Source: Lota lota
Lineage: Eukaryota > Chordata > Actinopteri > Gadiformes > Lotidae
Length of the DNA stretch: 64,000 nt
Direction: 5' to 3'
Assembly: GCA_026745465.1 (NCBI GenBank)
Contig: JACYXH010000575.1
Span: forward strand, 72,501-136,500
Part shown: piece by piece, positions 1-17,580 of the stretch
Position numbering within the stretch: the first letter of the stretch is position 1
How the letters are laid out: every line of letters starts with the position of its first letter
Notes under the pieces: model-generated
Database searches by the model: none
What the model was told of the DNA's origin: nothing
The model's input: only the letters and a program-made list of their open reading frames with translations
Position numbers and translations under genes: made by a program

Positions 1-3000
1 TCCGTTGTAAGGAGCTGTTGTAAGTGGATGCGCTGTTTGACCAGGAGCCAGTGAAGGGGTTTCAGGAGCCTAAAGGTTCTGCATTCGGTCTACCGGCGGT
101 CACCGTTGAGCGAGAAATTGAAAAGCCAAAGAAAAATAACTCCAGTACACACACGTCTCTTTTCATTTGGTTTTTTTATTTTTATTTTATTGAATAAATG
201 GTTTTAAAAGGTAATAACAATGTTTAAAACTACATTATTGTCTTCACAGCCATGGCTTACATACCAATAATAACCCATATATATACTGTATATATATACA
301 CACACATATATATACTGTATATATATATTTTATACCTTCCCCACACATTTTTTTGTTTTCATTTTAAAACTTTTAAATATTTTTTTGGGAGTACTATAAT
401 AAATGCCCGTTTCAAGTCTTGTCACACTAACAGCGATTTAGAGGGGGAGAAGAAATATCTATATAGCTCTACAAGGGGATGCCTTTAAAATACCCATCTC
501 CATATTATTCCAACAACATTTTCAAGTTAATGAAGAGAAAATGCAGTTTAAACCAAACAAAAAGAAAGAATTGGTGAGGATGGTTACTCCAGGTAACCCT
601 CAGCCACTGCAAAATTAAACGATTTTGTACAGTGAAGTCTTTCAGAACTGTGTCTCAATACTCAGAACATAGAAAACCACTAAAATAAGTTTGAAACTAC
701 ATCCAAAATATTCTTATGAAAAGAATTTATTTTGATATACAAAAACAGTCATTTCTTTTTTTTTATTCCTTTTTCTTTTTAAATAAAAGTTTCAAACACA
801 AGTTTATTGTATTTTCTTATTTCATTTGCTTGTATCAGTATTGATCCATGTCTTGTTTATGTTTTTTTTTTTATTATCATCTATCAGTGCGATTGTATTA
901 CCAGTGCAGCTACTGGGTCCAAAGTAAAGCAAACAGGCTTTTCATCTTACATAGCATAAAAATAAGGAAAATCCATCTTTTATATAAAGTATAACTGCTG
1001 GTCTTTAGGGAAAAAAACAAACAGACAAAACATTTAAAAACCCATAAAGCTAGGAGGCACACCATGGGATTTTTCATTTTTGTAAATAAAACAAAAACAA
1101 GTAAGATACGACGTGCAACCCAGCATCTTGTCCTCTGCGCCCTACAGCGTGGTGGGCAGAGGGGCTTCCGAAGACAAGACGTGGTGAGATCAGGTTGCTT
1201 CAGCTTCGAGGTACAACACGAGAAACGAACGGGACAGAGAGGAGGGGGGAACACGCTTTGTCGCTTGCAGGGCTGGGTTTTGGAAGGACAGGGAGCCACG
1301 CCTGGAGAGCAGCATGTTCATTTTTTTTTTTTTTTTTTTTTTGCACATGGCTGGTGTTTTTTTTTTTTTTTTGCACCTTCGGTCAAAACGCACGCGAGGT
1401 CACGACAACGAAGATTCCCCACATAGATGAACGCCCTCGCACGAACGCTACGGCCGAACCTGAACCCTTGGTTACGGCGCCAAAAGGTATGCTACGACGA
1501 GAAGTGTCTCACCGCCGCCACCAACACACAACAGTCTATGAGGTATCGGTACACAAATTGTTGACGCGACAAAAAAAGGGTTACATCTTCCACGGGTTGG
1601 TCACCAAACACCACCTCCAGTTGCGCTCTAATCGAAGAAGGACGAATAAATACACAAAATAAAGTCATGATTGTTTGGTGGCGGGTTTAGACGGACAGGA
1701 AATCCCAAATCGGCGTTCCACAACGTAAAAAATAATGCTAGAAAATGTGTACGCCATGAAGACCATCCATGCCTACGTCAACCGATTCGACCCACCCAAC
1801 TGGACATAAAAGTGTACCACGTCGTGGTTGGGTTCGGTGTCCAGTGGAGAGACTGGGATCTCAGGAACATCCAAGAGGACGCTCCTCGTCCAGCTGCCGT
1901 ATGTGGAGAGGAGATTGCTGCGACTGACGAAACCGACGTACCACGCGACAGAGTTGTGCGCGCGCGTGCGCTGACCAACCGAGCCATGAGGTTTTTCTAA
2001 GGTGACAAAACCAGGGGGGGGGGGGGGGGGGGCGGAGTGACTTCTTGCCCTTTCAAGCCTGCAGGGACGGTTCACCAGCACGGGGTACGAGAAACACTTT
2101 GTTGAACAGATATCTGCATATATCAAGGATGTTTTAAAAAAAGGGAAACCGCGTGTGTGTGTGTGTGGGGGGGGGGGTTATCTCTCGGTAGCAATGTCTG
2201 GAGGGAATACCGTCTGTTCCGTCACATGGATGTGTACCTTCGATGACACCTCCCGCTCTCAAGTCAAGTGAGAGCTCAAGCGTGCCCGTCTCACGCGAGA
2301 GAACCCCACAGGTCAGGTGTTTTTAGTGTGATATGGAAAGATGAGTCTGCATGACCAGTCACCAAGCGTGACCGCCCCGACGCGAGGTCTGATAGCACCA
2401 TATATTTAGTCTTCTAAAATCTCTTTGTGGTTCCGAGAGTGTCTAAGCGATAGATCAAGCATATCATGGATTTAAAACCATAGGTTATACTCATACACGC
2501 ATGCAACAGAGTACATTGCATGTCTATACAAAGACATTTAGGTGAAAAGAGCGTGGTCAATTTGGTTTTGCAGCAGAAGGAAAGAAAACCGTATCTGGTT
2601 GTGTAGATTGTTGCCGTTTAAAAAAGGAGCAGAAGAGGATTGCCCCACTGTTTTGTTCTGGAGAAGCACAAGATGGGAGTGCAGCACAGTAGTTGGTGTG
2701 ATAGGAACAACTACAGCACCAAATACTGGTCCAGCAATTATTAAAATCCGTTACGGCAACACAACTGAAATCTGGGTAGTTTGGGGTTACTGTGGATGGA
2801 CTGCCTGAAGCCCTTGGCTGTTTGCATAAAGGAAATAATCGTAGGTTGGTAAAAGGCCGATACAACGAAAAACAACATCGGTCAAGTAGAAACATCGCAG
2901 CGAGAACTGAACCAAAACCAGGCCGTTACACCACAGCGTGGAACCGGACGCCGGAGTAGCCGAAATACTGTAGAACTGAAGAGATTCTAGCCGTGGATGG

Positions 3001-3051
3001 GACTCGGCCTGTTGTCTGTACAGGGGAAATGGCTTCAATCAAGTCCTTAGA

Positions 3052-3082
<31 letters not shown>

Positions 3083-4862
3083 ACACTGTTTTTATCTGGC
3101 GTCTAGTCTTCAATAATAAGCGACAAGGCCCCTTGCTGAGATGGGTGTTTTCTTGACCTCGCTAACCCGACAGCTGACACAACAGAGAGACATTCTCCGC
3201 AGCATGGCTCGAGACCCCCCTTAGGAAAGGGGTGTCTGGTCAAGGGGGGAGAGACAAGAGTTTCAGCGATCGACGCCCAGAGTGGGTTTTAAGACCGCAA
3301 CCCAAAACTAACGGGAACACGTCACACAGCTGTCACACAGCTGTCCACTGATTCCAACCGTCATGTGTTATCGAGTGGTTTGGCGTCTCTGGGGTTTGGC
3401 GGCTAAAACAACTAAACTAACGACTTCGGTCATTCGACTATGTAAATGAGTTAATTACATCGCGGCCAAACTGATGCTTTCTAGGACCTGCAGGCCGTGC
3501 CCCTTGTGATTCAAGGGTGATCGCGCTAGACATGGGAATCGTGTGACTTAAGCCCAAAGCAGTATAGGGCTCCGTGTGACAAGCTTGGGGGCTCACACTC
3601 CAGCCAACTACACTTACGAAGCATGCCTTTAGTTTATGGCTTTTACTGGTTGGTTTGTCCCCGTCGCTCCCTCTGATAAAACACACAAAGACGGTGAATC
3701 CAAGCCGAGCTACTCCCTCTCCCTCTCCGACCGTGTGGGATTATTTCTGTGACTGCGCGCCTAACCTGCCAAAGAACGCCACGAACCCCGAGTTCGGGGG
3801 GGGGGGGGGGGGAAATTGGTCTAACTTGTTTAATCTACTTTACAAAAGATGACCCGCAGACAATTCGGCTTTCAAGATGAACAAATGGCTTGCTCCTTAT
3901 TGAAATCGTACAGTGTAGAAATAGTTGCAAAAAGAATAAAAGGAATAATAATGATAAAAAATAAAAAAGATAAACGCTTTTAGATCTAGCCAATCAAACG
4001 CTGTTCAAGTTTTAATAGGCTACCTCGCCCCACAAAGCCCCGCCTCCTAGTGCAGGTGGCGGGCGGCGAAGGGAAAACTTCACGCATCACAAATTATTCA
4101 ATCTATTATTCTAGCTGGGTCTCATCTTCTGGAGAAGCCTAATCCACACACAGAAGCACACACAAACGAAACACGGGCCAGCTCCGGCAAAACCTAGTTA
4201 TCTACAGCTGGGGGGGGGGGGGGGGGGGGGGGGGGGGTACACGAGATACCACAACACCAGGCCAAATCAATCTTACATCTTTTTTTCTTCTCTTTGTCTT
4301 TTACTTAACAGGATGAGCCTTTTTTCAAACCGCAGCTGCCTTGCTGCCAAGGCAGAGCGACCTCTGCCTTGTACACCTCTATTGTATACACACGCGCGCT
4401 ACGATTAAAATAAGAAGCATATGAAACGGAAAAGTTGAAGCAACGACTTTAAAATACAAGATTAATCTAATCCTACCCCCCCCCCCCTAAGAGACTCTTC
4501 CATCCACAGAACGAAAACCTCATTCGGTTTTTCTTTTTTTATTAAAGACTTAAGTTTTAAGAAAAATCGTAATTCAAATTCAAAAAAAGAAGGGGAGATA
4601 TATAGAAGTTTATATATGCTGCTGCAAAAGCTTTACGGCAGGTAAATAATAGGAAAAAAGGGGGACGGGAATGCGGATTTCGCGCCGTAATAAATCTTTT
4701 TGCCGCCCGTTGCCATGTCAACGTCTGGGAGACGGCCACCATGGCAACGGAAACTATCATCATAAAATGGTACAGTAGTAGAAATAGCTAGACCAGGCGG
4801 GGGCGGGCTCTCCGGGGAACAGGTCCGAGGAGAGCTCCAGTGATTGGTCATGGGGCTCGCTG
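1..4862 (-). other. 3' UTR and downstream flank of ammecr1 (presumed)
   Basis: No protein-coding exon is recognisable here. The stretch lies directly downstream of the ammecr1 stop codon on the minus strand. Mammalian AMMECR1 mRNAs have a very long 3' UTR, so part of this is probably transcribed. The AT-rich part (about 150-900) contains several TTTATT motifs (minus-strand AATAAA), but I cannot tell which is used. It also holds homopolymer runs: T tracts at about 1321-1342 and 1358-1372, G tracts near 2013-2031, 3798-3812 and 4211-4237, and a C tract near 3054-3082. A short (GT)n lies near 2152-2167. Open frames here are short and repeat-driven. Confidence 0.45.
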
Positions 4863-9228
<4,366 letters not shown>

Positions 9229-9231
9229 CTT

Positions 9232-11448
9232 GGAACAATCTGCACCGACACACCGCTTCCGACCCATAACCGTCACCGCGGGATGGGTGGGGGGGAACGC
9301 CAGCCAGACGCTGTAATCCCGGTGCTTTAAAGCGTGCGACGGACAATCCTCCACTTTCACTTTTTTTTGTGTCGGGTCGACGAATTAAAACGACGGTGGT
9401 GGAAAGATAAAGAGAATGCAATGTCACCCTAACGTGGCCTTTAAAAATGCACAAAATACTACTACGGGAACTCCAGGGCCGATAAGCTTGTGCCTTGGAT
9501 ATATGTCTTTATAGTCACTTAAGCTATGAACAAGGGATTCTGAGTCGACCCGACGAATCGTGCCGAGATAATAACGCCGGTTTGAATAACACGAAATCCT
9601 CTGAAAGCGATCACAGCGAAATGATCTTAAACGCACAACTCCAAGGACCTCACGATCAAACAAGGCCTCAGATGACTGTAGACGGACGATCCAGATGTGA
9701 GGCGGTCAGACAGTGCGGTGTACCCCCGCAACACACCTTTTTGTGTGGGAGCCGGGAGCTTGAGTACGCAGGACCCATAAGCTTCAGCACGAATAGTGCA
9801 CAATGCATCTGACAATGTAGCTCACCACCGCACCAGTTGTGTACTACTTTGTGACCAACTTCTAGTGAGATGACAGGCCCAATATATTGGAATTTCCGAC
9901 GCAGTAAAATGGCATCTGACACTGCAGGTTTGGCATGGCACACTGAAACACGTCAGCGTCGAAAAAGGGTCTCAATAAGATTGGCCTATAAACCGCCCCC
10001 TACTTACACCTGCACAATGTTTGTTGCTGCTTGGTAGAAGAAGAAGAAGAAGAAGAAAAAAAAACCGCAATAAAACGGCCGCGACAAATGTATAACTGAA
10101 AGTTAGCTGGATGTTTGTTTGGAGATTGCCTTCCAACTGGAAGGATACACAGTATACAAGCGTTTTCTTCCACGATCCGAAATCCTCCGGGTTGGGGTAC
10201 CCTACGGTCTCGGTCCGCACCCGTAGCTGCTACCATTCAGTGCTGTTCGGGTACAGTAGTCCTGTGATCACGCCGTACGAGTGGGCATCACCCGAGTCTC
10301 CACGGCGAGACTCGATTCCGAAACATTTCTTGCGCCCAAATGTTCCACATTGTACGTAGGCCGTTTTTCAACGCAAGCGCACACTCCAGTGCCACTAATT
10401 GTTATTTTTTAGAAGGAACATATTAAACATTAGAAAAGGCAGTGTACTATTGACTGCATTATGATGTGTGTCCCTTAAATAAGGTAATACATTATTGTAT
10501 TGCAAATGGTGGTCACCGTAGACTATTTGCAAAACAATACTAACCCTATAATTGATCAGGAAGACCGTTGTTTACCAAGAGTCAATATTTGGTCATATGG
10601 ACTAATAACGGACATACGCACTAAAACAAATAACGAAATATAATCATAGATTGTGACCAACAAGCTTGTCATCTAATACGTATACCAGCGGTGGTATGAA
10701 CGGCCTTTCAATTGTTCTGATATTCTTAGTAATTACAATAATTATGATACTAACCCAGTATATTTCAATGTCTGTTTTCATAGTTGAAAAGACGCCACCG
10801 TAATGCATGGTTTTCAAGCATGGATTTCATGCTACGTTCATAGTAAGTGGGAACTTTAGGACTCCGAACCGTATCCCATTTCCAAGAGAGGTCAGACACT
10901 GCTTAAGGATGGAATAAACTATATATATATATTATACAAACCCTTTTTTAGACCAAAAATAGAATCTTACAAAACGTTTTTTCATGTTACTTCGGTATCA
11001 TCTATAATATTACAGCAGTGTTTGCATAAACAGTTTATTTTAAGATGTTATAATGCAGGTCTACCACAATGATAGCATTTACAAATTAAAGCAGAGGATG
11101 AGCATTAAAATGTATCAGTTATAATGCAGGTCTACCACAATGATAGCATTTACAAATTAAAGCAGAGAATGAACATTCAAATAAATCGGTTATAATGCAG
11201 GTATGCCACAATGATAGCATATACAAACTAAAGCAGAGGATGAGTATAAAAATCAATCAGACATACTGCGAATCGAACCTTATGTTGATATACATTATAC
11301 ATATACCCTGAGGATATGGCAGTTCAGTCTGTATCTGCAATCCTTAAGGTTTTATGAAATATCTACACACAGAAAATCACTGTAAATGAACGTGACTCTA
11401 TAGTATAGACGCGGAAATGCATGCTGTCGCCTTCATTCACACGACCCA
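9232..11448. other. Spacer: ammecr1 promoter side and TLR 3' flank
   Basis: No coding exon recognised. The ammecr1-proximal part (to about 9360) is GC-rich and probably holds the 5' UTR and promoter. A (GAA)n-like tract lies near 10036-10058. A minus-strand AATAAA (TTTATT at 11034-11039) about 410 bases after the TLR stop is a plausible polyadenylation signal, and a 71-bp tandem repeat lies between the two. The rest is AT-rich and unremarkable. Confidence 0.45.
11048..11260 (+). repeat. 71-bp tandem repeat, 3 copies
   Basis: Three copies begin at about 11048, 11119 and 11190, each starting TTATAATGCAGGT and including CACAATGATAGCAT. They diverge by a few substitutions. They probably lie in the TLR 3' UTR, between its stop codon and the candidate polyadenylation signal at 11034-11039. 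Confidence 0.9.
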
Positions 11449-14400
11449 CTATGGCTGGCCTTTCTCCAGAGCTCTGTGTACGTTTTGCCAGAAGATGTCG
11501 GTGTTCTGGCCGGCCTGTGGCCAGCTCAGATACGTGCTCTTCTTCACCAGCTTCCTCATGCGGTAGTAAGGGGAGAGCTGGTGGTCCAGGAGGTCTTCCA
11601 TGAAGAGCAGGATCAACACATCTTTCTTCTCATCAAACAGGCGGAAGCTGGGGACACAATGCACTGGTTCAGGCTCTTTAAAATGACATGCTTATTATAC
11701 CTGTTTCCAAGTTTCCACAAGTCAGATATTAAGAGCAAAACATTTTTCTTTTCAAAACAAATCAAAGAGATTTGGACGTAAAATATCAAGATACAACTGT
11801 TAGCTGTGACAATATGATTGCCTTCATAAAATGCCTTGATTTGCTTTGATGCCATGATTTGTGTTTCTGTTTCTTTCTGTAATTTGCTAGCCTGGGAACC
11901 AGATGAATCTGCGAGCTCATATTTAATTTGCTCTGGCATATGCGTCTGGCCCCCCTCCCGTTCAGACAGATTTCCAGCAGACCTTGCCAGGGTCGGGCCA
12001 ATCACAACCGTTGATCTAATATGGGGCGGGCACGATGACTGTACAGAGGAGCGCCCTATGGGAGCGCCATTGAGGCGCTTTCATAAACATCCAAGATGGC
12101 TGCCACTGATGTGTCACACGTTTCATTGCTCTGATTGGTTGTGGGTCTATACCAATTGCGTCCAGAGTCATTTTGGTCTGCGCCCGTTGATAACGCCCCT
12201 CGAAAAATCTATGTACTGAGAGGATCAATAAAGAGTTGTCTTATGATATAGAAAAAGGAGCCATCAAAGTTAAAACGTTAATGTTTCATGGTGTCTTTGA
12301 TTAGATACAAGTGAGAAGGTCACTGTGGGTCCCCACCTGGCCATCTGGATCTCTCGGGAGCACCACTCGCTCTCCAGGTAGTGTCTGCTGATCACACAGA
12401 TGGTCTTCCTGCTGCTGTAGATTGCCTCTGTGATGTTCTCGATGATAGGCTTACCTGCGGAGTTAACGGTTGGTCCATGAACGCAACTCTGTTAACATGA
12501 GGAGTGTTGGTAAAGAGTTGACTTGGTGGGTCGCCGCAGCGGACGAAGTGGTTGGCCACATTAACGTTTTTATGGGACTACTTTTCAAAAGTATACAAGT
12601 GCAAACCTATCCATGCCTTGTCTGTTTTATCTGTATTTCATGGGCACATTTGAAGACTTAAAAGGGAACCACTATACTGAACAACAATATGCATTTGGAT
12701 TGTGTGCTCTGACGTACAATCACACAAATACAGCCATGCGTCCCAAGTTTGTTAAAGAACACCGGAATCATCTGTCAGGGCAATGGGAATAAATGTGACC
12801 AGAATTTTTACTATTCAACATTGACAGACAACAGAAGGGCCAGGCAGTCGCGCAGACCGACAGAGAGAGGCAGCCCTACCTGGCTGGAAGTCTCGGTGGT
12901 GCAGGCAGAGTCTCCAGCCTCGCTCGTCCTCCAGCTCAGGAAGCATTTCCCTGTGGACCCACTCTTCATCCTTGACGTTGTAGGAGATGAAAGCGTCGTA
13001 GTGGTGCTGCTCGTTTTTCTTCCTCTCTCTCATGTCATACAGTAACGCCATGAGGAGGTAGTAGGCATATACCAGCCGCGCGCTTAGGAAGTGGTAGCTG
13101 AAGGAAACGAGTAAAGTGAACAGTACTATGGAAGTGGTGGAAAGGAAGCAGACGAAGTTGGCGTCCACCCAGCAGGAGCGCACGTCAAAGTGGAGGAACT
13201 CGGTTCCCTTTTCGGAATCTGGGTACGTGCAGGGCTGACGGTAGCCTTTGACGAGCTGCGTCTGCTCGCTGCTCAGCACCCACTGCAGGAAGCCAGCGTT
13301 GGAGCAGTCACAGGTCAGAGGGTTGTCAGAAAGATCTAGATGGGTAAGGGCCGGGAGGGACTGAAAGACCGACTTGTTGAGCACCGTCAACTCGTTCCCA
13401 CTGAGGATCAAACATCTGAGAGTGGTCAGGTTGGCCTCGACCAGGAAATCCAAAGTCTTGATGGCGTTTATGGACAGGTCCAGAACCTCCAGATTAGACA
13501 TGGCTTGGAAATGCTCGGGGCTCATGCCTGTCAGATAACTTTTCCTTATGGCAAGGCTTTTCAAATGACGTGCTTTTACAAACGTTTTCACATCTGGGTC
13601 CTCGATATAGATATTCTCTGCTGTGAAATGCTCTAAATGTCTCATTTTGTGCAAATAATACCAAGGGATGGATAAAGGAAAATTGAAGTGAAAACCTTTG
13701 CATATTATTGTAATGTTCCTCACAGAAGGTAATTCCATTAGGGCTTTGTACTTCTTTGCATATTTACCATTGAAGCCATCTGTCAAGTCCATATATATTA
13801 TAAGACTTCTTAATTCATGCAGTCCTCTGAAACGAATCATTTCTAATGGCAAATACAAGCTAAGACTTTGAAGGTTGCGCAATCCCTCAAAGACCTCCAC
13901 GTGAATTGGAAGCTGGTCCATGTCCAAACGACGTAAGGATTCCAAACCTTTAAAACATCCCTTTGAAAAATCTTGTATTATGTTCCCAGTCAAATCTATG
14001 AATTCTAGTTGCTCAAATCTGTTTTCGAAAACTCCTCCCAGTTCCAACAGCATATTTGAACCTATACGCAGAACTTTCAGGTCATTTTGATTTGGAAAAA
14101 CACACCTCGTTAATTTCTTAATGTGATTGGAATGGAGATATAGTTCTTTGAGGCTTGTTAAGTTAACAAAATCGGAGCAGCCTAACTCCACAAGGTCATT
14201 GAAACTCAGGTCTAGGATTTCCAGTGAGGAAAGACTGCTTACAACCGCCGGCACTTTTTGGAAGACGTTTTCCCGCAAACTAAGGCGTCTTAGTCGCTTC
14301 ATTGTCTGCACTGATTGACTAGAGAGATCGATAAGGTTGTTGTTGGATAAGTCCAACTCGGTCAGCTGGCAACACTGGGGCAGTTCATCGACACTGCCCA

Positions 14401-15376
14401 AAGAGTTCAAATGGAGGTCCAGTGTCCTCAGAGAGAGGGCTCTGCAGGCTGTTTTGAGGAGACCGCTGTTGATCCATCTCTCCATATTAGAGAGCTGTAG
14501 ATAGGATAGGAACTCAAGACTCTCTAGGAGCTCACCAATGCCTTCGAAAGAGACTTTAGTGTTATGAAATCGAATATGAGTTATACTCTTGAGAAAAGAT
14601 GGGTCAGGAATGTCCACACGCATAACATCTTTTCCACAACCGGAAAGATCGATCTCCTCGAGATCCACAAAGAAGCCTGTTGTGAGGCTAAACACTTCTA
14701 AAGGATTAGAAGATAGATTTAACACTATAACAGGTGAGGTCATGTTGAGGGGCAGATGTTTTGACTCAAAAGAGGATAAGTTGTTACTACCAATGTGTAT
14801 TTCCTGAATGTGTGGTAGTTGGAAGATGGGCAAAATGTTAGCTATTCGATTAAGCTGGTTCACTTCTAGTTTGACCTTGCGCAAGTTGGACGTTAACTCA
14901 AAGGCAGAAGGAGAGATGAGCAGGATTTTGTTTCTACTGAGGTCCAGAACTGACAGCTTCAACATCCCATGGAAGAGGTTATTGGGAAGCTTGGTCAGTT
15001 TGTTTTCTTGCATGTACAGTTCCCTCAGCTCTACCAGATGGACTAAAGAACTGTCTTCAATATGAGCAATCTGGTTCTGGTGAATGTGTAACACTGTAAG
15101 GTTGGAGAAATACCTGAAGTCATGCTTGCTAATTCTTTTGATTCGATTTTCACCAACGTTTAACCACACTAGACCTCGGGGGAGGCCAGCTGGTACAGAA
15201 GTAGTTTGTTGGTAGGAGCAGTCCACCCTGATATCATCCCCGGTATAGCCAGAAAACAGTACTATGCAGTTTGGTATTGAGTAAGCAAGTGATGGGTTGA
15301 AATGAAGCGAGGAAGAAAGAAGTAAAAGAGATACATATTGTGGAAACCATGGACACCAGTCTCCCTCTCTGGCCAT
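11449..15376 (-). CDS. Toll-like receptor of the TLR11 family (TLR13/21/22/23-like), 937 aa
   Basis: Coding exons on the minus strand are 15376-12880, 12454-12337 and 11647-11449, joined in frame to 938 codons including TAG. The start ATG sits in AACACCATGG, six bases after a CACAG 3' splice site. An N-terminal hydrophobic segment (about residues 15-30) is the signal peptide. It is followed by some 20 leucine-rich repeats of LxxLxLxxN type, a C-terminal LRR cap (about 682-735, with CDCSNAGFLQW), a transmembrane helix (about 741-763) and a TIR domain from about residue 790. TIR box 1 is YDAFISYN at 793, box 2 is RDFQPGKP with the BB-loop proline present, and box 3 is the FW near the C-terminus. 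The role is sensing microbial ligand and signalling through TIR adaptors such as MyD88. Two introns interrupt the TIR domain; the first falls exactly in the BB loop between G and K. The TIR sequence resembles the fish TLR22/TLR23 and mammalian TLR13 group, but I cannot choose among them without a tree. Confidence 0.9.
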
Positions 15377-16000
15377 GGTGTTCTGTGAAGCGATACCGGT
15401 CAGGTCAGCCTGTTCGTTATTGTGTGGTGGAGTTAAGAATAGACCAACTCAATCCACACTACAACGAGAGAAATGAAAACTGAATCAATGACAAATTAGC
15501 TGACCAGTTTCTAACACATTCAATTTTACTTCAACAAAACATACACTGCACAGTGCACACTTCTCATTAATATATATATATATACCAAAATATATAATAA
15601 AACCTTGGTATAAATACATACCAAATTTCTAATATAGCAAAAAGCTAAGCATCTTCCATTAAACATATGGATAAAGCTGGTCTTTACTACAGTATAAAAT
15701 AAAGATTAATTATTGTCATCATTTGATCATTTACCTTTGCAATAATCTTAAAAAAAGATGACTAGTATATTATTGTGATTTAGAAGTGGTTTAGTATTGA
15801 TTACAGGCATTATAGAATTATATGGCTAAATATTTATACGTGTCTCATAGAAATAATTCTATGCTTCAGCAAAGACAGTTCAGTAAAGAGTCTGAGAAAA
15901 GCCACACATTATATTGATAATATTAAGAACACCTCAATTAATGATAATGACATGAAAAATCAGATAAAACAGTTCCCATGCTTTTCTTTGAATACTCACC
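15377..16000 (-). other. TLR 5' untranslated region and first intron (presumed)
   Basis: The minus strand shows a 3' splice site (CTTCACAG) ending at 15383, leaving a 6-base 5' UTR remnant (15382-15377) before the ATG. Upstream, AGTG|GTGAGTA gives a good 5' splice site with the exon ending at 16000. This implies a non-coding first exon just above 16000 and an intron of about 617 bases. An (AT)n tract sits near 15570-15583. No coding potential otherwise. Confidence 0.5.
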
Positions 16001-16340
16001 ACTTTCTGACGGCCTCTCCTGATCACACAATCATTCAGGACTCGTGTGATCAAATGGTTCCTGCTGCCTGAGATGAGGGTTTAAAACAAGTTTTTTGATG
16101 TGCATTTTGCCTATATGTTGTTCCTCTTATTTTAATGTTCTAGCGGCGTTGTCTCGTCAGATGTGTGGCTTGGGTTACAGTTCACCGATCTTAACAGAGT
16201 GAGTGAGCTGCACAAGTGTGAAAAGTCTTTAAAAAGACTGCAATACACGGGGGACTGCACCCAGAGGTCTGCAACATAAACGCGACCAGCACCGTGGCTG
16301 CGGCCTCCTGTCGTGTCCACGTCGACTTCGGCGCGCTTTG

Positions 16341-16372
16341 TCCAGATCCTTGGCACACGCCAAGGATCTGGA
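16341..16372. repeat. Perfect 14-bp inverted repeat, 4-base loop
   Basis: TCCAGATCCTTGGC, loop ACAC, then GCCAAGGATCTGGA: a complete 14-bp stem. It lies 14 bases from a second perfect hairpin at 16387-16419. Confidence 0.95.
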
Positions 16373-16386
16373 CATCTGGACAAAGG

Positions 16387-16419
16387 AAACATTGTTGCAC
16401 ATGCCATGCAACAATGTTT
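16387..16419. repeat. Perfect 13-bp inverted repeat, 7-base loop
   Basis: AAACATTGTTGCA, loop CATGCCA, then TGCAACAATGTTT. Together with the neighbouring 14-bp hairpin it forms a tandem pair of stems. The function is unknown; remains of a transposon end or a structured RNA are options. Confidence 0.95.
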
Positions 16420-17539
16420 TAAAGTTCTCATTGTTTACTTCTGCGTGACCTAGGCATGGTGTCATTACACCCAAGGTACACTCACTAGAGGGTGCCAACC
16501 AACTATACAGGAAATCTTGTGTTGCTATGAACTGCAGTCGGTGGTGCATGCAGAGGCCTTTTAGGGACTTTTCACAACATGTGCACTGCCCTCTGGCCTT
16601 TTTTTTTTTTTTTTACATCAGCATACTGTAACGGAAAAGCCACCACAATGGTAAAACAAGAGACTCATTTAGCAAATGAGTGTGTAGTGCAGCACGCTTT
16701 CGGCCATGTGTTGGACAATCTACATTTAATAAGTACTGGCGGACCATGCGGTCTAGTGTTGGATTTCATTTCTTGGTTTAGGCACTTCCATCGACAACGT
16801 GGTAAACTCCCACGAGCAGCAAATAGAGAGAGTGCGGTGCGATGCTGCGAGTCCTTGCGTCTGGTCGGGCCCATGACAATAAAATGGTCTGGTCGGACCC
16901 ATGACATAGAAGTTGTTATGGGTACAACTGTATCGGACATTGAGAGCATACTTAAGGTCCACTTAAGGGACCTGCATAAAGAAATACAAAAATGAAGATC
17001 CCAAAAAGAAAGTGGGGCGAAAATGTATTTAAAAGTTTTGATTCAAATATGAATCTCCATGAAGTGTTCCTGGCAGTGTTTGTCTAATTCGATCTAATTT
17101 CCACATCAAGAAATGTGTACATACGTAAAGTATGGCTCGAAGAGGGACCAAAAAACTGCTGGACTTACTTTGACAACAGTGTTCATATGTATGGATACTA
17201 GTCTACTAAGAGATCAGATAACTAATATTTACTGAAGATACTGTGTTTTGAAGAAGGGTCAATGATATAGCAGAGGGAAAGACAATACTAACTACTACAA
17301 CTAAATAAGAGCTGTTTTCTAAGACCATAGTCAACAAATCTACATCGTGCATTTTCCGAAGTTGTACCACTCACAAGTTGCATTTTCCGTAGATGCATCA
17401 ATTACAAGTTGTAAAGATGGTTTTCTTCCATCCTACATGACGTGAACGCACCGTGAAAGGTTTGGGTTCTCCGCTAGGGGTCAGTAATGCGAGTCAGGAG
17501 ATGTTATCGCGCGGTTAAAATGCAACACCAGAAGAAGAT

Positions 17540-17580
17540 CCAAGAGGCGGAGCCGTGAGTTTGAAACTGGCGGGCGATAG
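17540..17580 (+). promoter_or_regulatory. Candidate cell-cycle promoter elements of kif4 (CHR and GC/E2F-like)
   Basis: TTTGAA at 17560-17565 matches the cell-cycle genes homology region (CHR), with GGCGG upstream (17546-17550) and CTGGCGGGCG directly downstream. CHR elements bound by DREAM/MuvB drive G2/M expression of mitotic kinesins, including KIF4A in human. Here the GGCGG-to-CHR spacing is 9 bases rather than the usual 4, so assignment of a classical CDE/CHR pair is uncertain. Confidence 0.4.

Noticed and set aside
1064..2126. Overlapping open frames near 1.1-2.1 kb as small proteins
   Set aside because: They contain poly-Phe/poly-Lys from T tracts and no recognisable domain; better explained as ammecr1 3' UTR.
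12815..12880. C-terminal RAASLCRS tail as the normal end of the TLR
   Set aside because: A CAG|GTAGGG donor at 12880 and two downstream exons complete the TIR domain in frame.
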